Assembly: GCF_951801035.1 (NCBI RefSeq)
Contig: NZ_CATOKT010000003.1
DNA: 64,000 nt
Reading direction: 5' to 3' (one strand)
From: Adlercreutzia sp910585575
GTDB taxonomy: Bacteria > Actinomycetota > Coriobacteriia > Coriobacteriales > Eggerthellaceae
Shown piece by piece: positions 15,441-23,698 of this stretch. The notes under the pieces are model-generated. The model was not told the origin of the DNA. It saw only the letters and a list, made by a program, of their open reading frames with translations, and did no database searches. Made by a program: the position numbers and the translations under genes. Each line of letters begins with the position of its first letter. The stretch's first letter is position 1.

Positions 15441-18128
15441 ATGGCTGTGCCTGTTGAGAACGCCCCTGAATCTGAAATTTACGAACTGCCCGAGGACTTC
15501 GAGAACGAAGCTAGCGGCGCCACCCCCGATGGCGCCGCGCAGGTCGAGGGGGCGCCTGTTGGCGCGGAGCCCGTCGATCCCTTCGAGCCCGGCTCGCTGG
15601 GTTGGATGCTGCCCTGGGCGGAAACGGGGGAGGGCGACCTGATGACACCCGACGAGGCGCTCGAGACGTTCCTGGAGTGGGTCGATTCCCGCGGCATGGA
15701 GCTGTGGCCCCATCAGGAAGACGCGCTCATGGACTTGGCCGTGGGCGACTCGGTCATTCTGGGCACGCCCACGGGCTCGGGCAAGTCCATGGTGGCGCTG
15801 GGCCTGTGCTTCATGGCCATTGCCACGGGGCGCACGGCTTACTACACGGCACCCATCAAGGCCCTCGTGTCCGAGAAGTTCTTCGACATGGTGGATGTGC
15901 TCGGCCGCGACAACGTGGGCATGATCACGGGCGACTCCACCATCAACACCGAGGCGCCGGTCATCTGCTGCACGGCGGAAATTCTCGCGAACCAGGCACT
16001 GCGCGAGGGGCCGGCCTCGAGGGTGGGCTGCGTCATCATGGACGAGTTCCACTTCTACGCCGATCCCGATCGCGGATGGGCGTGGCAAGTGCCGCTGCTG
16101 ACCCTCCCGAATGCTCAGTTTCTGCTGATGAGCGCCACGTTGGGCGATATCACCGACATTGCCACCGCCCTTGAGGAGCGCACGGGCCGTCCCGTCGACC
16201 GCATCACCGACGCCCCGCGTCCCGTGCCGCTGTCCTACGACTACACCTTCGAAACTTTGGAGGCCACGGTAGAACTGGGCCTGCGGGCCGGCGAAGCTCC
16301 CATGTACATTGTCCACTTCTCGCAAGACGAGGCGCTGAAGAACGCTCGGGCCCTGGCCAGCTACGGCGTGTCGGACAAGGCGCAGCGCGAAGCCATCAAG
16401 GAGGCCATGAAGGGCACGAAGTTCACTACGCCCTTCGGCAAGATACTGCAGCGGCTTCTGGCCGCTGGCGTGGGCGTACATCATGCGGGTATGCTGCCGC
16501 GCTATCGTTTGCTGGTGGAGCGCCTGGCCCAGCAGGGGCTGCTGCCCGTCATTTGCGGCACCGACACGCTGGGCGTGGGCATCAACGTGCCCATCCACAC
16601 CGTGGTGCTCACGCAGCTCACGAAGTTCGATGGCCAGAAAATGCGCAAGCTGCGCAGCCGCGAGTTCCATCAAATTGTGGGCCGCGCTGGGCGCGCCGGC
16701 TTCGATACCGAGGGCATGGTCATCGCTCTGGCGCCGGAACACGAGATCGAGAACCATAAGGCCGTGCTGAAGGCCGGCGACGACCCCAAGAAGCTGCGTA
16801 AGATCAAGAAGAAGCAGCCGCCCGAGGGCTTCGTCAGCTGGAACAAGCAGACTTTCGAGCACCTCATTGAGAAACCGCCCGAGAAGCTGACGCCGCGTAT
16901 GCGCATTACCCACTCTATGGTGCTGGCCGTGGTGTCCCGCGGGGGCGATGCCTGGAAGAACGTGCACCAGCTAATTGCCGATTCGGCCCAGACGCCCGAG
17001 GAGAAGATCAAGCTGAATGCCCGCGCCGACGAGATTTTCGGCACGCTCATCGAGGCCGGCGTGGTGGTGCGCGAAGAAGCCGAGGACGGCAGCCCCAGCT
17101 ATGTGCTGACGGTGGATTTGCCCGAGGACTTTGCCCTGGATCAGCCGCTGTCGCCCTTCTTGCTAGCGGCCCTCGACCTGCTGGATCCTGAGAGCGACAC
17201 CTATGCCCTGGATGTTATTTCCCTGGTAGAGGCCACGCTGGAGAATCCGGCGAAGGTGCTGCGCGCCCAAGAGCGCAAGGCCCGCGACGCGGCCATGGCC
17301 GCCATGAAGGCCGACGGCGTTGACTACGAAGAGCGCTTGGAGCGCCTGGCGGAAATCACCTATCCGAAGCCGCTGGAGGACCTGCTGGCCCAGGCCTTCG
17401 ACCTGTACTGCCAAAGCGTGCCGTGGGCCCGCGACTACGAGCTGCTGCCCAAGAGCGTGCTACGCGACATGGTGGAGACGGCCAGCGATTTCAAAACTTA
17501 CATCGGTCGCTACGGTATCGCGAAATCCGAAGGCACGCTGCTGCGTTACCTATCCGACGCCTTCCGCGTGTTGGTGCGCACGCTGCCGCCCGACACCATG
17601 AACGATTCGTTGCGCGACATCGTGGCGTGGCTCGGCTTCATGGTGCGTACTACCGACTCCTCGTTGGTGGATGCCTGGGCCAATGCCGGCGATTTGCCCG
17701 AGGCCGGAGCGCCCCCGGTGGCGCCTGATGCGGTGGTGGCCGACCGTCACGGCATGGAGGTCATGGTGCGCAATGCGCTGTTTGCCCGTGTGCGTCTGGC
17801 CGCGCTCGAGCGCACGCGCGAACTGGGCAATCTGGATGAGGAATGGGGCATGGGCGAGCGCGCCTGGAATGCCGCCTTGGACGACTACTTCGCCGAGCAC
17901 AACGAAATCCGTCTGGACGGCGACGCCCGCAGCGCCGCGTATCTGACTATCGACGAGGGGCCGGAGCAGGAGGAGCATCGGTGGCACGTGCGCCAAATCT
18001 TCCTGGACGAGAACGCCGACGGCGACTTCCGCATCGAAGCCGACGTCGACCTGGACGCCACCCAGGAGCAGGGCGAAGTCATCTTCAAGAACTACCGCGT
18101 CGGGTTTGTAGAGGATTTGACGAACTAG
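15441..18128 (+). CDS. Ski2-like DEAD/DEAH-box helicase with DUF3516-type C-terminus
   Basis: The 895-residue protein opens with an acidic tail. The superfamily 2 core has Walker A GTPTGSGKS (108-116), DEFH (201-204), SATLGD and motif VI QIVGRAGRAGF (about 411-421), in the order of Ski2-like RNA helicases. The C-terminal ~400 residues match the actinobacterial type annotated DUF3516. It probably unwinds RNA in turnover or ribosome assembly. The substrate is inferred from the family only. The frame stays open far upstream through the repeats, but that part is not coding-like and precedes the promoter. The stop codon overlaps the convergent LuxR gene by four bases. Confidence 0.9.
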   Translation: MAVPVENAPESEIYELPEDFENEASGATPDGAAQVEGAPVGAEPVDPFEPGSLGWMLPWAETGEGDLMTPDEALETFLEWVDSRGMELWPHQEDALMDLAVGDSVILGTPTGSGKSMVALGLCFMAIATGRTAYYTAPIKALVSEKFFDMVDVLGRDNVGMITGDSTINTEAPVICCTAEILANQALREGPASRVGCVIMDEFHFYADPDRGWAWQVPLLTLPNAQFLLMSATLGDITDIATALEERTGRPVDRITDAPRPVPLSYDYTFETLEATVELGLRAGEAPMYIVHFSQDEALKNARALASYGVSDKAQREAIKEAMKGTKFTTPFGKILQRLLAAGVGVHHAGMLPRYRLLVERLAQQGLLPVICGTDTLGVGINVPIHTVVLTQLTKFDGQKMRKLRSREFHQIVGRAGRAGFDTEGMVIALAPEHEIENHKAVLKAGDDPKKLRKIKKKQPPEGFVSWNKQTFEHLIEKPPEKLTPRMRITHSMVLAVVSRGGDAWKNVHQLIADSAQTPEEKIKLNARADEIFGTLIEAGVVVREEAEDGSPSYVLTVDLPEDFALDQPLSPFLLAALDLLDPESDTYALDVISLVEATLENPAKVLRAQERKARDAAMAAMKADGVDYEERLERLAEITYPKPLEDLLAQAFDLYCQSVPWARDYELLPKSVLRDMVETASDFKTYIGRYGIAKSEGTLLRYLSDAFRVLVRTLPPDTMNDSLRDIVAWLGFMVRTTDSSLVDAWANAGDLPEAGAPPVAPDAVVADRHGMEVMVRNALFARVRLAALERTRELGNLDEEWGMGERAWNAALDDYFAEHNEIRLDGDARSAAYLTIDEGPEQEEHRWHVRQIFLDENADGDFRIEADVDLDATQEQGEVIFKNYRVGFVEDLTN

Positions 18129-19531
18129 GAGAGGTTCTCCAGACCAAGAAACAGGTATAGCTCCTGCCTACTATGAACGCCCAATTTTTTATAAATATTG
18201 TGGGTGTGCGTCTTCACCGTAGCGAGGCTTACCACCAGATCGTCGCTAATTTGCACTAACGTTTTTCTTTGGGCGAGGAGAAGGAGTACGTCTCCCTCGC
18301 GTTTAGTCAGAGAGCACTGCATGGCAACTGATGTGCAGGTTTCGGTAAGTATGGCGTAATAGCGTGCTGGATCGATGTACTGCGCCTTCGCTGGGTCGGC
18401 GTTTCTCTCGAGGCTTCCGTCTCTAAGGGGCGAAAGATAGACGAACGCGATGGCTCCTAATCCTGCGAGTAGGACGAGGGGCAAAGCATGCACGCCAGGC
18501 CCTACCGTGCCCGAGAAGGCTTCCCCTAGAAAAGCGGCGAGCTGCTCTGCAAGATAGGCAAGCGAGAAAACAAGGACTGGGTTGTTCCCTCTTCTCTGAC
18601 AGAGATTGCAAAGTACGGTGAAGAAAAACGTTGAGAAGGTCATATAGGAAGCGTCGAGAAGAATCGAGGCGATTTCATAGGAGCGCCCGACTCCTATCGC
18701 GAAAACTATAATCGCCAGTTCCAGAATGGCGAGCGATGCATCATAGAGCTGCTTGATGCGAACGATCCTTCCGTTTACCGCAAGGGCGATTGAGGTAACT
18801 GCAATGGCGACGAAGAGCCCGAAGTAGGAAACACTGGCTACGGGTATGGGGGCAAAACCTTGCAGCGTTTGGATGGTAAAAATGATAAGCGAATAAATTA
18901 GTAGCAGTCGCGCAATGGGGAAGAAGCTGTGCGGCTCGATTTTGCCTGTCTCTTCTGGGGGCGGGGTAACCGTAGGAGTTTTGCGCCAAAGCGCAGTAGA
19001 GGATTTCCGAGTGAGGCAGAGGGCGATTGCGAGGGGCGCAATACAGGATATGGCAAGTGGCGGGAGCAAAGTTGAGAGTGCTCTCAGTACGCCTACGAAA
19101 AACTGCCAAGCAATGAGTGTTAAAAGACAGTCGACGAGAGGGAGCCCTGCAAGCGCCTTGAGGCACGAGATGAGCAGAGAGGCTTGGCAGAGCGCCGTTG
19201 CGCAAAGGCAAGCAAAGGGCAGGAATCCCCAGGGAGTCTCTGGCCGTAATGAGAACACCCAGGCGCCAAAAAAACCGAGGAAGCACAGCGAGCAGGAGGC
19301 AACGACGAACGCCTTGCTGCTGAGGAAAGTGCTGGCTTGACGGTGAAACAGAGCCAAGACGCCGAACGCGAGTGACGTTACAAGGAGATGGGGATATTGA
19401 GAAAAGGATATGAGCGAAGCGAATCCCGCCGGAATTGCAGCAGAGGGGTCGAGCATCCAGGCGCAAGCGAAAGCTAGAGCGAGAGCAAAAGGCACGTTGC
19501 GTATCTGGTTTATCGTCACTGCTTTGGCCAC
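18125..19531 (-). CDS. LuxR-type regulator with polytopic membrane domain
   Basis: This 468-residue protein has about ten to twelve hydrophobic segments spread over the first 390 residues and a C-terminal LuxR/GerE helix-turn-helix (LTKREGDVLLLLAQ..., ISDDLVVSLATVKTHTHN, LGVHSRQEL). Membrane LuxR regulators of this design are abundant in Eggerthellaceae and usually sit beside a secreted flavin reductase gene, as here with the divergent gene at 19878. They are thought to sense the reductase substrate or product. The start is GTG at 19531 behind GGGAGG. The gene is visibly less GC-rich than its neighbours, which suggests recent acquisition together with its partner. Confidence 0.88.
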   Translation of the reverse strand: MAKAVTINQIRNVPFALALAFACAWMLDPSAAIPAGFASLISFSQYPHLLVTSLAFGVLALFHRQASTFLSSKAFVVASCSLCFLGFFGAWVFSLRPETPWGFLPFACLCATALCQASLLISCLKALAGLPLVDCLLTLIAWQFFVGVLRALSTLLPPLAISCIAPLAIALCLTRKSSTALWRKTPTVTPPPEETGKIEPHSFFPIARLLLIYSLIIFTIQTLQGFAPIPVASVSYFGLFVAIAVTSIALAVNGRIVRIKQLYDASLAILELAIIVFAIGVGRSYEIASILLDASYMTFSTFFFTVLCNLCQRRGNNPVLVFSLAYLAEQLAAFLGEAFSGTVGPGVHALPLVLLAGLGAIAFVYLSPLRDGSLERNADPAKAQYIDPARYYAILTETCTSVAMQCSLTKREGDVLLLLAQRKTLVQISDDLVVSLATVKTHTHNIYKKLGVHSRQELYLFLGLENLS

Positions 19532-19877
19532 GTTCGACCTCCCGAGTGGTTTCGCATCATAGAACTGCCTTTCGACCTATTTTATATCGTTTAAGCATGG
19601 AGAACGCGAGGGGGAATCGCACTTTGAGGAAGTGGAGTGCGGAGGCGAAGGGTGGCTTGAAGTGCGTAATGTGCCTCATCAACCGTTTTTTCAACCCTTT
19701 CGCGCCTGCAATCAACCTCAATCTGCACTCTCAAAATCCAACACCTGCGTTTTTATACATAAGTGCGATTTGGAATAAGCGCTGTCAACGTTTTTCGCCG
19801 ATAGGCAAATTGGGCGATAGCTTATGAGCCCAAAATCGCGCATGCGATAAACCAGTTAGGAAAGAGGAGGGTCAACA
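19532..19877. other. Divergent promoter region of the LuxR/flavoprotein pair
   Basis: A non-coding 346-bp region of low GC between the two divergent starts. An inverted motif ATCGC-GCAT-GCGAT lies at 19835-19848, about 30 bases before the flavoprotein start, and could bind a dimeric regulator. AT-rich hexamers such as TTTATAC near 19750 and TTTATATC near 19580 could be -10 elements for the two directions. A short frame from 19435 to 19827 has no coding character. Confidence 0.4.
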
Positions 19878-21545
19878 ATGGGCAAGGGAATATCGCGCAG
19901 AGATTTTATTGTTGGGGGCGGAGTATTTGGTGCGAGTGTGGCAGCGGTCGGCCTCGCGGGGTGTGCTCCTTCGAATGGCGGTTTGCCGTCCACTGGCGCC
20001 GATGCATCGGGCACCAGTGCGAATAAGGGCGAGGATCGCCCTTATTCTTCGCGACTTGTCGAAGTGGATGAAAGGGATGTGACTCGCACTGAGGAATGCG
20101 ATGTTGTGGTGTGCGGTTCGGGATCCGCTGGAACCTATGCCGCGATTAGAGCAGCTGAGCTTGGTGCTCGTGTTATCTGGCTCGAGAAAACAAATCTCAA
20201 GGGAGGAACTTCGACGGTGACGGAGGGCACGCTTGCCTACAACACCCAAGAGCAGCTTGACGCACAGGGGCCCGCAGACCTACAAGCTGAGTTCGAAGCT
20301 TACATGCAGTGGCACAATTGGGGTGCTTATGCACCGGGGATTTGGTGCTACCTGGACAATTCTGGAGAAGCTCTCGATTGGGCTATAAGCCATGGGGCTT
20401 CGATGTCGACTGGTGGTCAGGGCTCCCTTCTGAGCTGTTTTGACGAGGCAGGAAATTGGACAAACAACGGCGAAGGTATGCTCAAGCCGCTTTGGGCCTA
20501 TGGGGAGACGCTCGATAATTTGGATTTTCGCCTAGAGTCTCCTGCCGTGAATATCATTCTCGATGACGAGGGGGTTGGGGGCGTTTACGCAAAAAGCGGA
20601 GACGATCTCGTGCGTATTAATGCAAAAGCGACGGTGCTCGCTACGGGTGGATTCGGGAAAAACCCGGAAATGTGCGCCGAGCGCCTTCGCGTTCCTAGTG
20701 AACGAGTTGTATTTCTGGGGTTTGATGGCCAAGATGGCGACGGTATCAATATGGCGCTGACAGCAGGTGCTCTTTCCCAGGCGCCGTCTGCGGTAATGTA
20801 TGGACTTTCGAAGGCATGCGGAGAAAGTTGGAGCAGCATGCTGTCGATTTTTACTCAGTGGCCGCCCGCATATCGGTATCCTCTGGAAATAGGCAAAACG
20901 CTTCCCATGGTAAATCAGAGCGGCAAGCGCTTCTACAACGAGACGCTTGCGGAAGACGCCGATACCTCCCGTCTCAACACGGCAATTGCTTCCCAGTCGA
21001 AGGTTTTTACGTTGTTCGACGAGGCGCACGTTGAAGCCTATGAGGGCGAGGACAAGCTCAATGAATTCGTTGCCTTCATGGGTGTTGGGAGCGGAGAGTT
21101 CCGATCCTTGGTTGAAAGCAGCGACTTTGTTTGGAAGGCCGATAGTCTTGAGGAGCTTGCTGAACTCATGGGGGTTGATTCGGAAGCGTTGGCTGAAACG
21201 GTGGAAGACTACAATAATAGGGCAAAGGGGGACGGGACGCGTGACCCGCTTGGGGCCGACCCTGCGCTCATGACGCCGTTAGAGAAGAAGCCGTTTTATG
21301 CGGTTCAAGTCGAGGCTTGCGCCTATAGTACCTGTGGTGGCGTGCGGGGAGATTGCGAGGCGCGAGCGATTGGCCACGACGATCTCCCCATCAAGGGCTT
21401 GTTTGTGTGCGGCATCGACAATGGTTCCATGCAGTTTAACGACTATCCCTATGGGTTGCATGGTGGATCGGGGCAAGGTGCTGCTTGTACGACAGGATAT
21501 GTTGCTGCAAACGCAGCTTGCAAAGATTTAGGTCTGCTGGCCTAG
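19878..21545 (+). CDS. Secreted FAD-dependent reductase (fumarate/urocanate reductase-like)
   Basis: The 555-residue flavoprotein has a twin-arginine signal (SRRDF) and a lipobox-like LAGC at about residues 27-30, so it should be folded in the cytoplasm, exported by Tat and anchored. The FAD-binding GSGSAG is at residues 80-85, and the C-terminal family signature GLFVCGIDNGSMQFNDYPYGLHGGSGQGAACTTGYVAA is intact. The family reduces alkene or related acceptors in anaerobic respiration. There is no covalent-FMN or haem domain, so an external electron donor is required. The substrate is unknown. AAAGAGGAGG precedes the ATG. It is divergently paired with the membrane LuxR gene, and both have lower GC than the genome. 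Confidence 0.9.
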   Translation: MGKGISRRDFIVGGGVFGASVAAVGLAGCAPSNGGLPSTGADASGTSANKGEDRPYSSRLVEVDERDVTRTEECDVVVCGSGSAGTYAAIRAAELGARVIWLEKTNLKGGTSTVTEGTLAYNTQEQLDAQGPADLQAEFEAYMQWHNWGAYAPGIWCYLDNSGEALDWAISHGASMSTGGQGSLLSCFDEAGNWTNNGEGMLKPLWAYGETLDNLDFRLESPAVNIILDDEGVGGVYAKSGDDLVRINAKATVLATGGFGKNPEMCAERLRVPSERVVFLGFDGQDGDGINMALTAGALSQAPSAVMYGLSKACGESWSSMLSIFTQWPPAYRYPLEIGKTLPMVNQSGKRFYNETLAEDADTSRLNTAIASQSKVFTLFDEAHVEAYEGEDKLNEFVAFMGVGSGEFRSLVESSDFVWKADSLEELAELMGVDSEALAETVEDYNNRAKGDGTRDPLGADPALMTPLEKKPFYAVQVEACAYSTCGGVRGDCEARAIGHDDLPIKGLFVCGIDNGSMQFNDYPYGLHGGSGQGAACTTGYVAANAACKDLGLLA

Positions 21546-21555
21546 TAATCATTCG

Positions 21556-21605
21556 AAGGCGACCCTCGATTCCTCTGCTGCGGCATGGAGATCGAGGGTC
21601 GCCTT
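21556..21605 (+). terminator. Terminator-like hairpin after the flavoprotein gene
   Basis: AAGGCGACCCTCGAT (21556-21570) pairs perfectly with ATCGAGGGTCGCCTT (21591-21605), a 15-bp stem with a 20-base loop. There is no long T-run, so termination is likely but not certain. Confidence 0.6.
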
Positions 21606-21630
21606 AAGACGCCAGTACTATATAGTAGCA

Positions 21631-21786
21631 TGGGAGGGGCCGGGCCCGTCGGCAGGCCTCTCTGAACGCCGTCTTTTCCGCGGCCAAAGGCCGCTCCATA
21701 AAAACATGAGGGAGCGCAGCGCCTGAGCCGAAGGCGAAGTAGCGAAGCGGGTGGCCAGACGACGGGCCCGGCCCCTCCCGCGCGGA
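21631..21786 (-). repeat. Palindromic dispersed repeat, copy B (inverted)
   Basis: Inverted copy of the element at 14706-14863. Its arm GGGAGGGGCCGGGCCCGTCG is a perfect 20-bp inverted repeat with the opposite end, although the arm sequence differs from copy A. The loop has about three substitutions relative to copy A. It lies after the flavoprotein terminator and before the glycine riboswitch. Confidence 0.8.
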
Positions 21787-21934
21787 CGGCCGCCGTGATC
21801 TGCCGCTGGCGGCACGTTCTGCGCCGCATGAAACGTTGGGCGAATTAGTTATTGATTGATAGCGTGTCAGGGCGCATAATAGGGCGGCATTATTTCTGTG
21901 AGGTCTTCGGGACGGAGCGCTGTGGGGCGTCCGA

Positions 21935-22056
21935 ACCGGAGGCGGAGAAAACTCTGGAGAACTCTTAAGTGAGTGCCGAAGGTGCAAGGCCCGCTGCAAG
22001 CGGCGCCGAATCTCTCAGGCAAACGGACAGAGCGAGTGCGGCCCTCTCTTAAGGGC
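21935..22056 (+). ncRNA. Glycine riboswitch (single full aptamer)
   Basis: The segment shows the strongly conserved glycine aptamer blocks GTGCCGAAGGTGCAA (about 21973-21987) and CCGAATCTCTCAGGCAAA (about 22006-22023), followed by GGACAGAG, which can pair with upstream CTCTGG (from about 21952). The hairpin GCCCT-CTCTTA-AGGGC (22041-22056) follows and may be part of the expression platform. Only one complete aptamer is seen, and the upstream 60 bases may form a remnant partner. Glycine riboswitches commonly control glycine cleavage genes or AGCS symporters. Here the next gene is an AGCS symporter starting 43 bases downstream. Confidence 0.88.
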
Positions 22057-22098
22057 GCGTTCTCCCGAGTTTTCGCGTAAGACGAAGAAGGGAAGAAC

Positions 22099-23556
22099 GT
22101 GGAAGAAGCATTGCTTGGTATTGTTACCACCATCAACAACTATCTTTCGAACTATGTGCTGATCATTTTGCTTTTGGGCATGGGCATTTGGTTCACCATC
22201 CGCACCAAGGCCATTCAGTTCCGCTGCTTCGGCGAGGGCTGGCGTCGTATGTTCGGCAACTTCAGCCTGCGCGGCGGCAACCAGGGCGGCGGCATGACGT
22301 CGTTCCAGGCGCTGTCCACGGCTATTGCGGCCCAGGTGGGCACCGGCAACATCGTGGGCGCCTGCGGCGCCATCATCATCGGCGGTCCGGGTGCTATCTT
22401 CTGGATGTGGATCATCGCGCTTTTGGGCATGGCCACCAACTACGCCGAGGCCGTTATGGCGCAGAAGACCCGCGTGGTTGACGCCGACGGCACGGTGCAC
22501 GGCGGTCCGGTGTACTACATCACCACGGCCTTCAAGGGCGGCCTGGGCAAGTTCCTGGCCGGCTTCTTCGCCGTGGCCATCATTTTGGCTCTGGGCTTCA
22601 TGGGCTGCATGGTGCAGTCGAACTCCATCGCCGAGACCATGAACAACGCCTTCGGTGTCCCCACTTGGCTTATCGGCATCATTGTGGTCATCTTGGCCGG
22701 CATCGTGTTCATCGGCGGTGTGGCTCGCTTGGCTTCGGTGACGGAGAAGATCGTGCCCATCATGGCCATCCTCTATGTGGTAGGCTCGCTGATCGTGCTC
22801 ATCATGAACGCGCAGAACATTCCGGCCACCTTCGGCCTTATTTTCGAGTGCGCCTTTAACCCCGAGGCTACCGTGGGCGGCGCCACCTTCGGCATCATCG
22901 CCGCCATCAGCCAGGGCGCGAAGCGCGGCCTGTTCTCCAACGAGGCCGGCATGGGCTCCACCCCGCACGCTCACGCGCTGGCCGAGGTGAAGACCCCGCA
23001 CGAGCAGGGCGTTGTGGCTATGATCGGCGTGTTCATCGACACCATCGTGGTGGTTACCATGACGGCGCTGGTGGTGCTGTCGGTGCTCTACGTGGGCGAC
23101 GGCATGCTGGCCACGGGCGACTACATGACCCTCACCGCCGAGACGGTTACCAAGACCAACATTGCCCAGCTGGCTTTCGGCCAGTTCTTCGGCGAGAATC
23201 CGGGCGCTTGGTTTGTGGCCATCTGCCTGTTGTTCTTCGCCTTCTCCACCATTCTTTCCTGGAACCTGTTCGCGAAGCTGAATGTGGAGTGGCTCTTCGG
23301 CAAGAAGGCCATCATGCCCTTCACCATCATTGCCCTGGTGTTCATCTTCCTGGGCTCCATTCTGTCCAATGACCTGGTGTGGGAGCTGGCCGACATGTTC
23401 AACCAGCTGATGGTCATCCCCAACGCCATCGCGCTGTTCGCGCTGTCGGGCGCCATCATCTCCATTGCCAACGCGGCCCACGACAAGCATGCCACCGACA
23501 TCCGCGAGGAGAACCTCGAGGATCGCGAGCGTGCCATCGAGAACGCCGGCAAGTAA
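22099..23556 (+). CDS. AGCS-family sodium:alanine/glycine symporter
   Basis: The 485-residue membrane protein has about eleven transmembrane helices and the family motifs GGGMTSFQALSTAIAAQVGTGNIVG (about residues 60-85) and GLFSNEAGMGSTPHAHA (about 276-292). The family co-transports small neutral amino acids with Na+. The glycine riboswitch immediately upstream argues that glycine is a substrate, or is sensed to control uptake. GTG at 22099 is preceded by GGGAAG. It is transcribed alone and ends at a clear terminator. The neighbouring NhaC-type antiporter could replenish the Na+ gradient, but it has its own leader. Confidence 0.93.
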   Translation: MEEALLGIVTTINNYLSNYVLIILLLGMGIWFTIRTKAIQFRCFGEGWRRMFGNFSLRGGNQGGGMTSFQALSTAIAAQVGTGNIVGACGAIIIGGPGAIFWMWIIALLGMATNYAEAVMAQKTRVVDADGTVHGGPVYYITTAFKGGLGKFLAGFFAVAIILALGFMGCMVQSNSIAETMNNAFGVPTWLIGIIVVILAGIVFIGGVARLASVTEKIVPIMAILYVVGSLIVLIMNAQNIPATFGLIFECAFNPEATVGGATFGIIAAISQGAKRGLFSNEAGMGSTPHAHALAEVKTPHEQGVVAMIGVFIDTIVVVTMTALVVLSVLYVGDGMLATGDYMTLTAETVTKTNIAQLAFGQFFGENPGAWFVAICLLFFAFSTILSWNLFAKLNVEWLFGKKAIMPFTIIALVFIFLGSILSNDLVWELADMFNQLMVIPNAIALFALSGAIISIANAAHDKHATDIREENLEDRERAIENAGK

Positions 23557-23589
23557 ATCGACGGCCGGAACAACCGTCCGCGCGACCTG

Positions 23590-23619
23590 AGGGCACCTTC
23601 TTCGGAGGGTGCCCTTTTT
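23590..23619 (+). terminator. Terminator after the AGCS symporter
   Basis: AGGGCACC (23590-23597) pairs with GGTGCCCT (23608-23615), followed by TTTTT. Confidence 0.85.
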
Positions 23620-23698
23620 GCTGCTTGGAGCCGCGATGGGTGCGCTATACTGGTCGATCGCATTGCACGATAACCGTTAGGAATGGAAAGAGAAGGTC

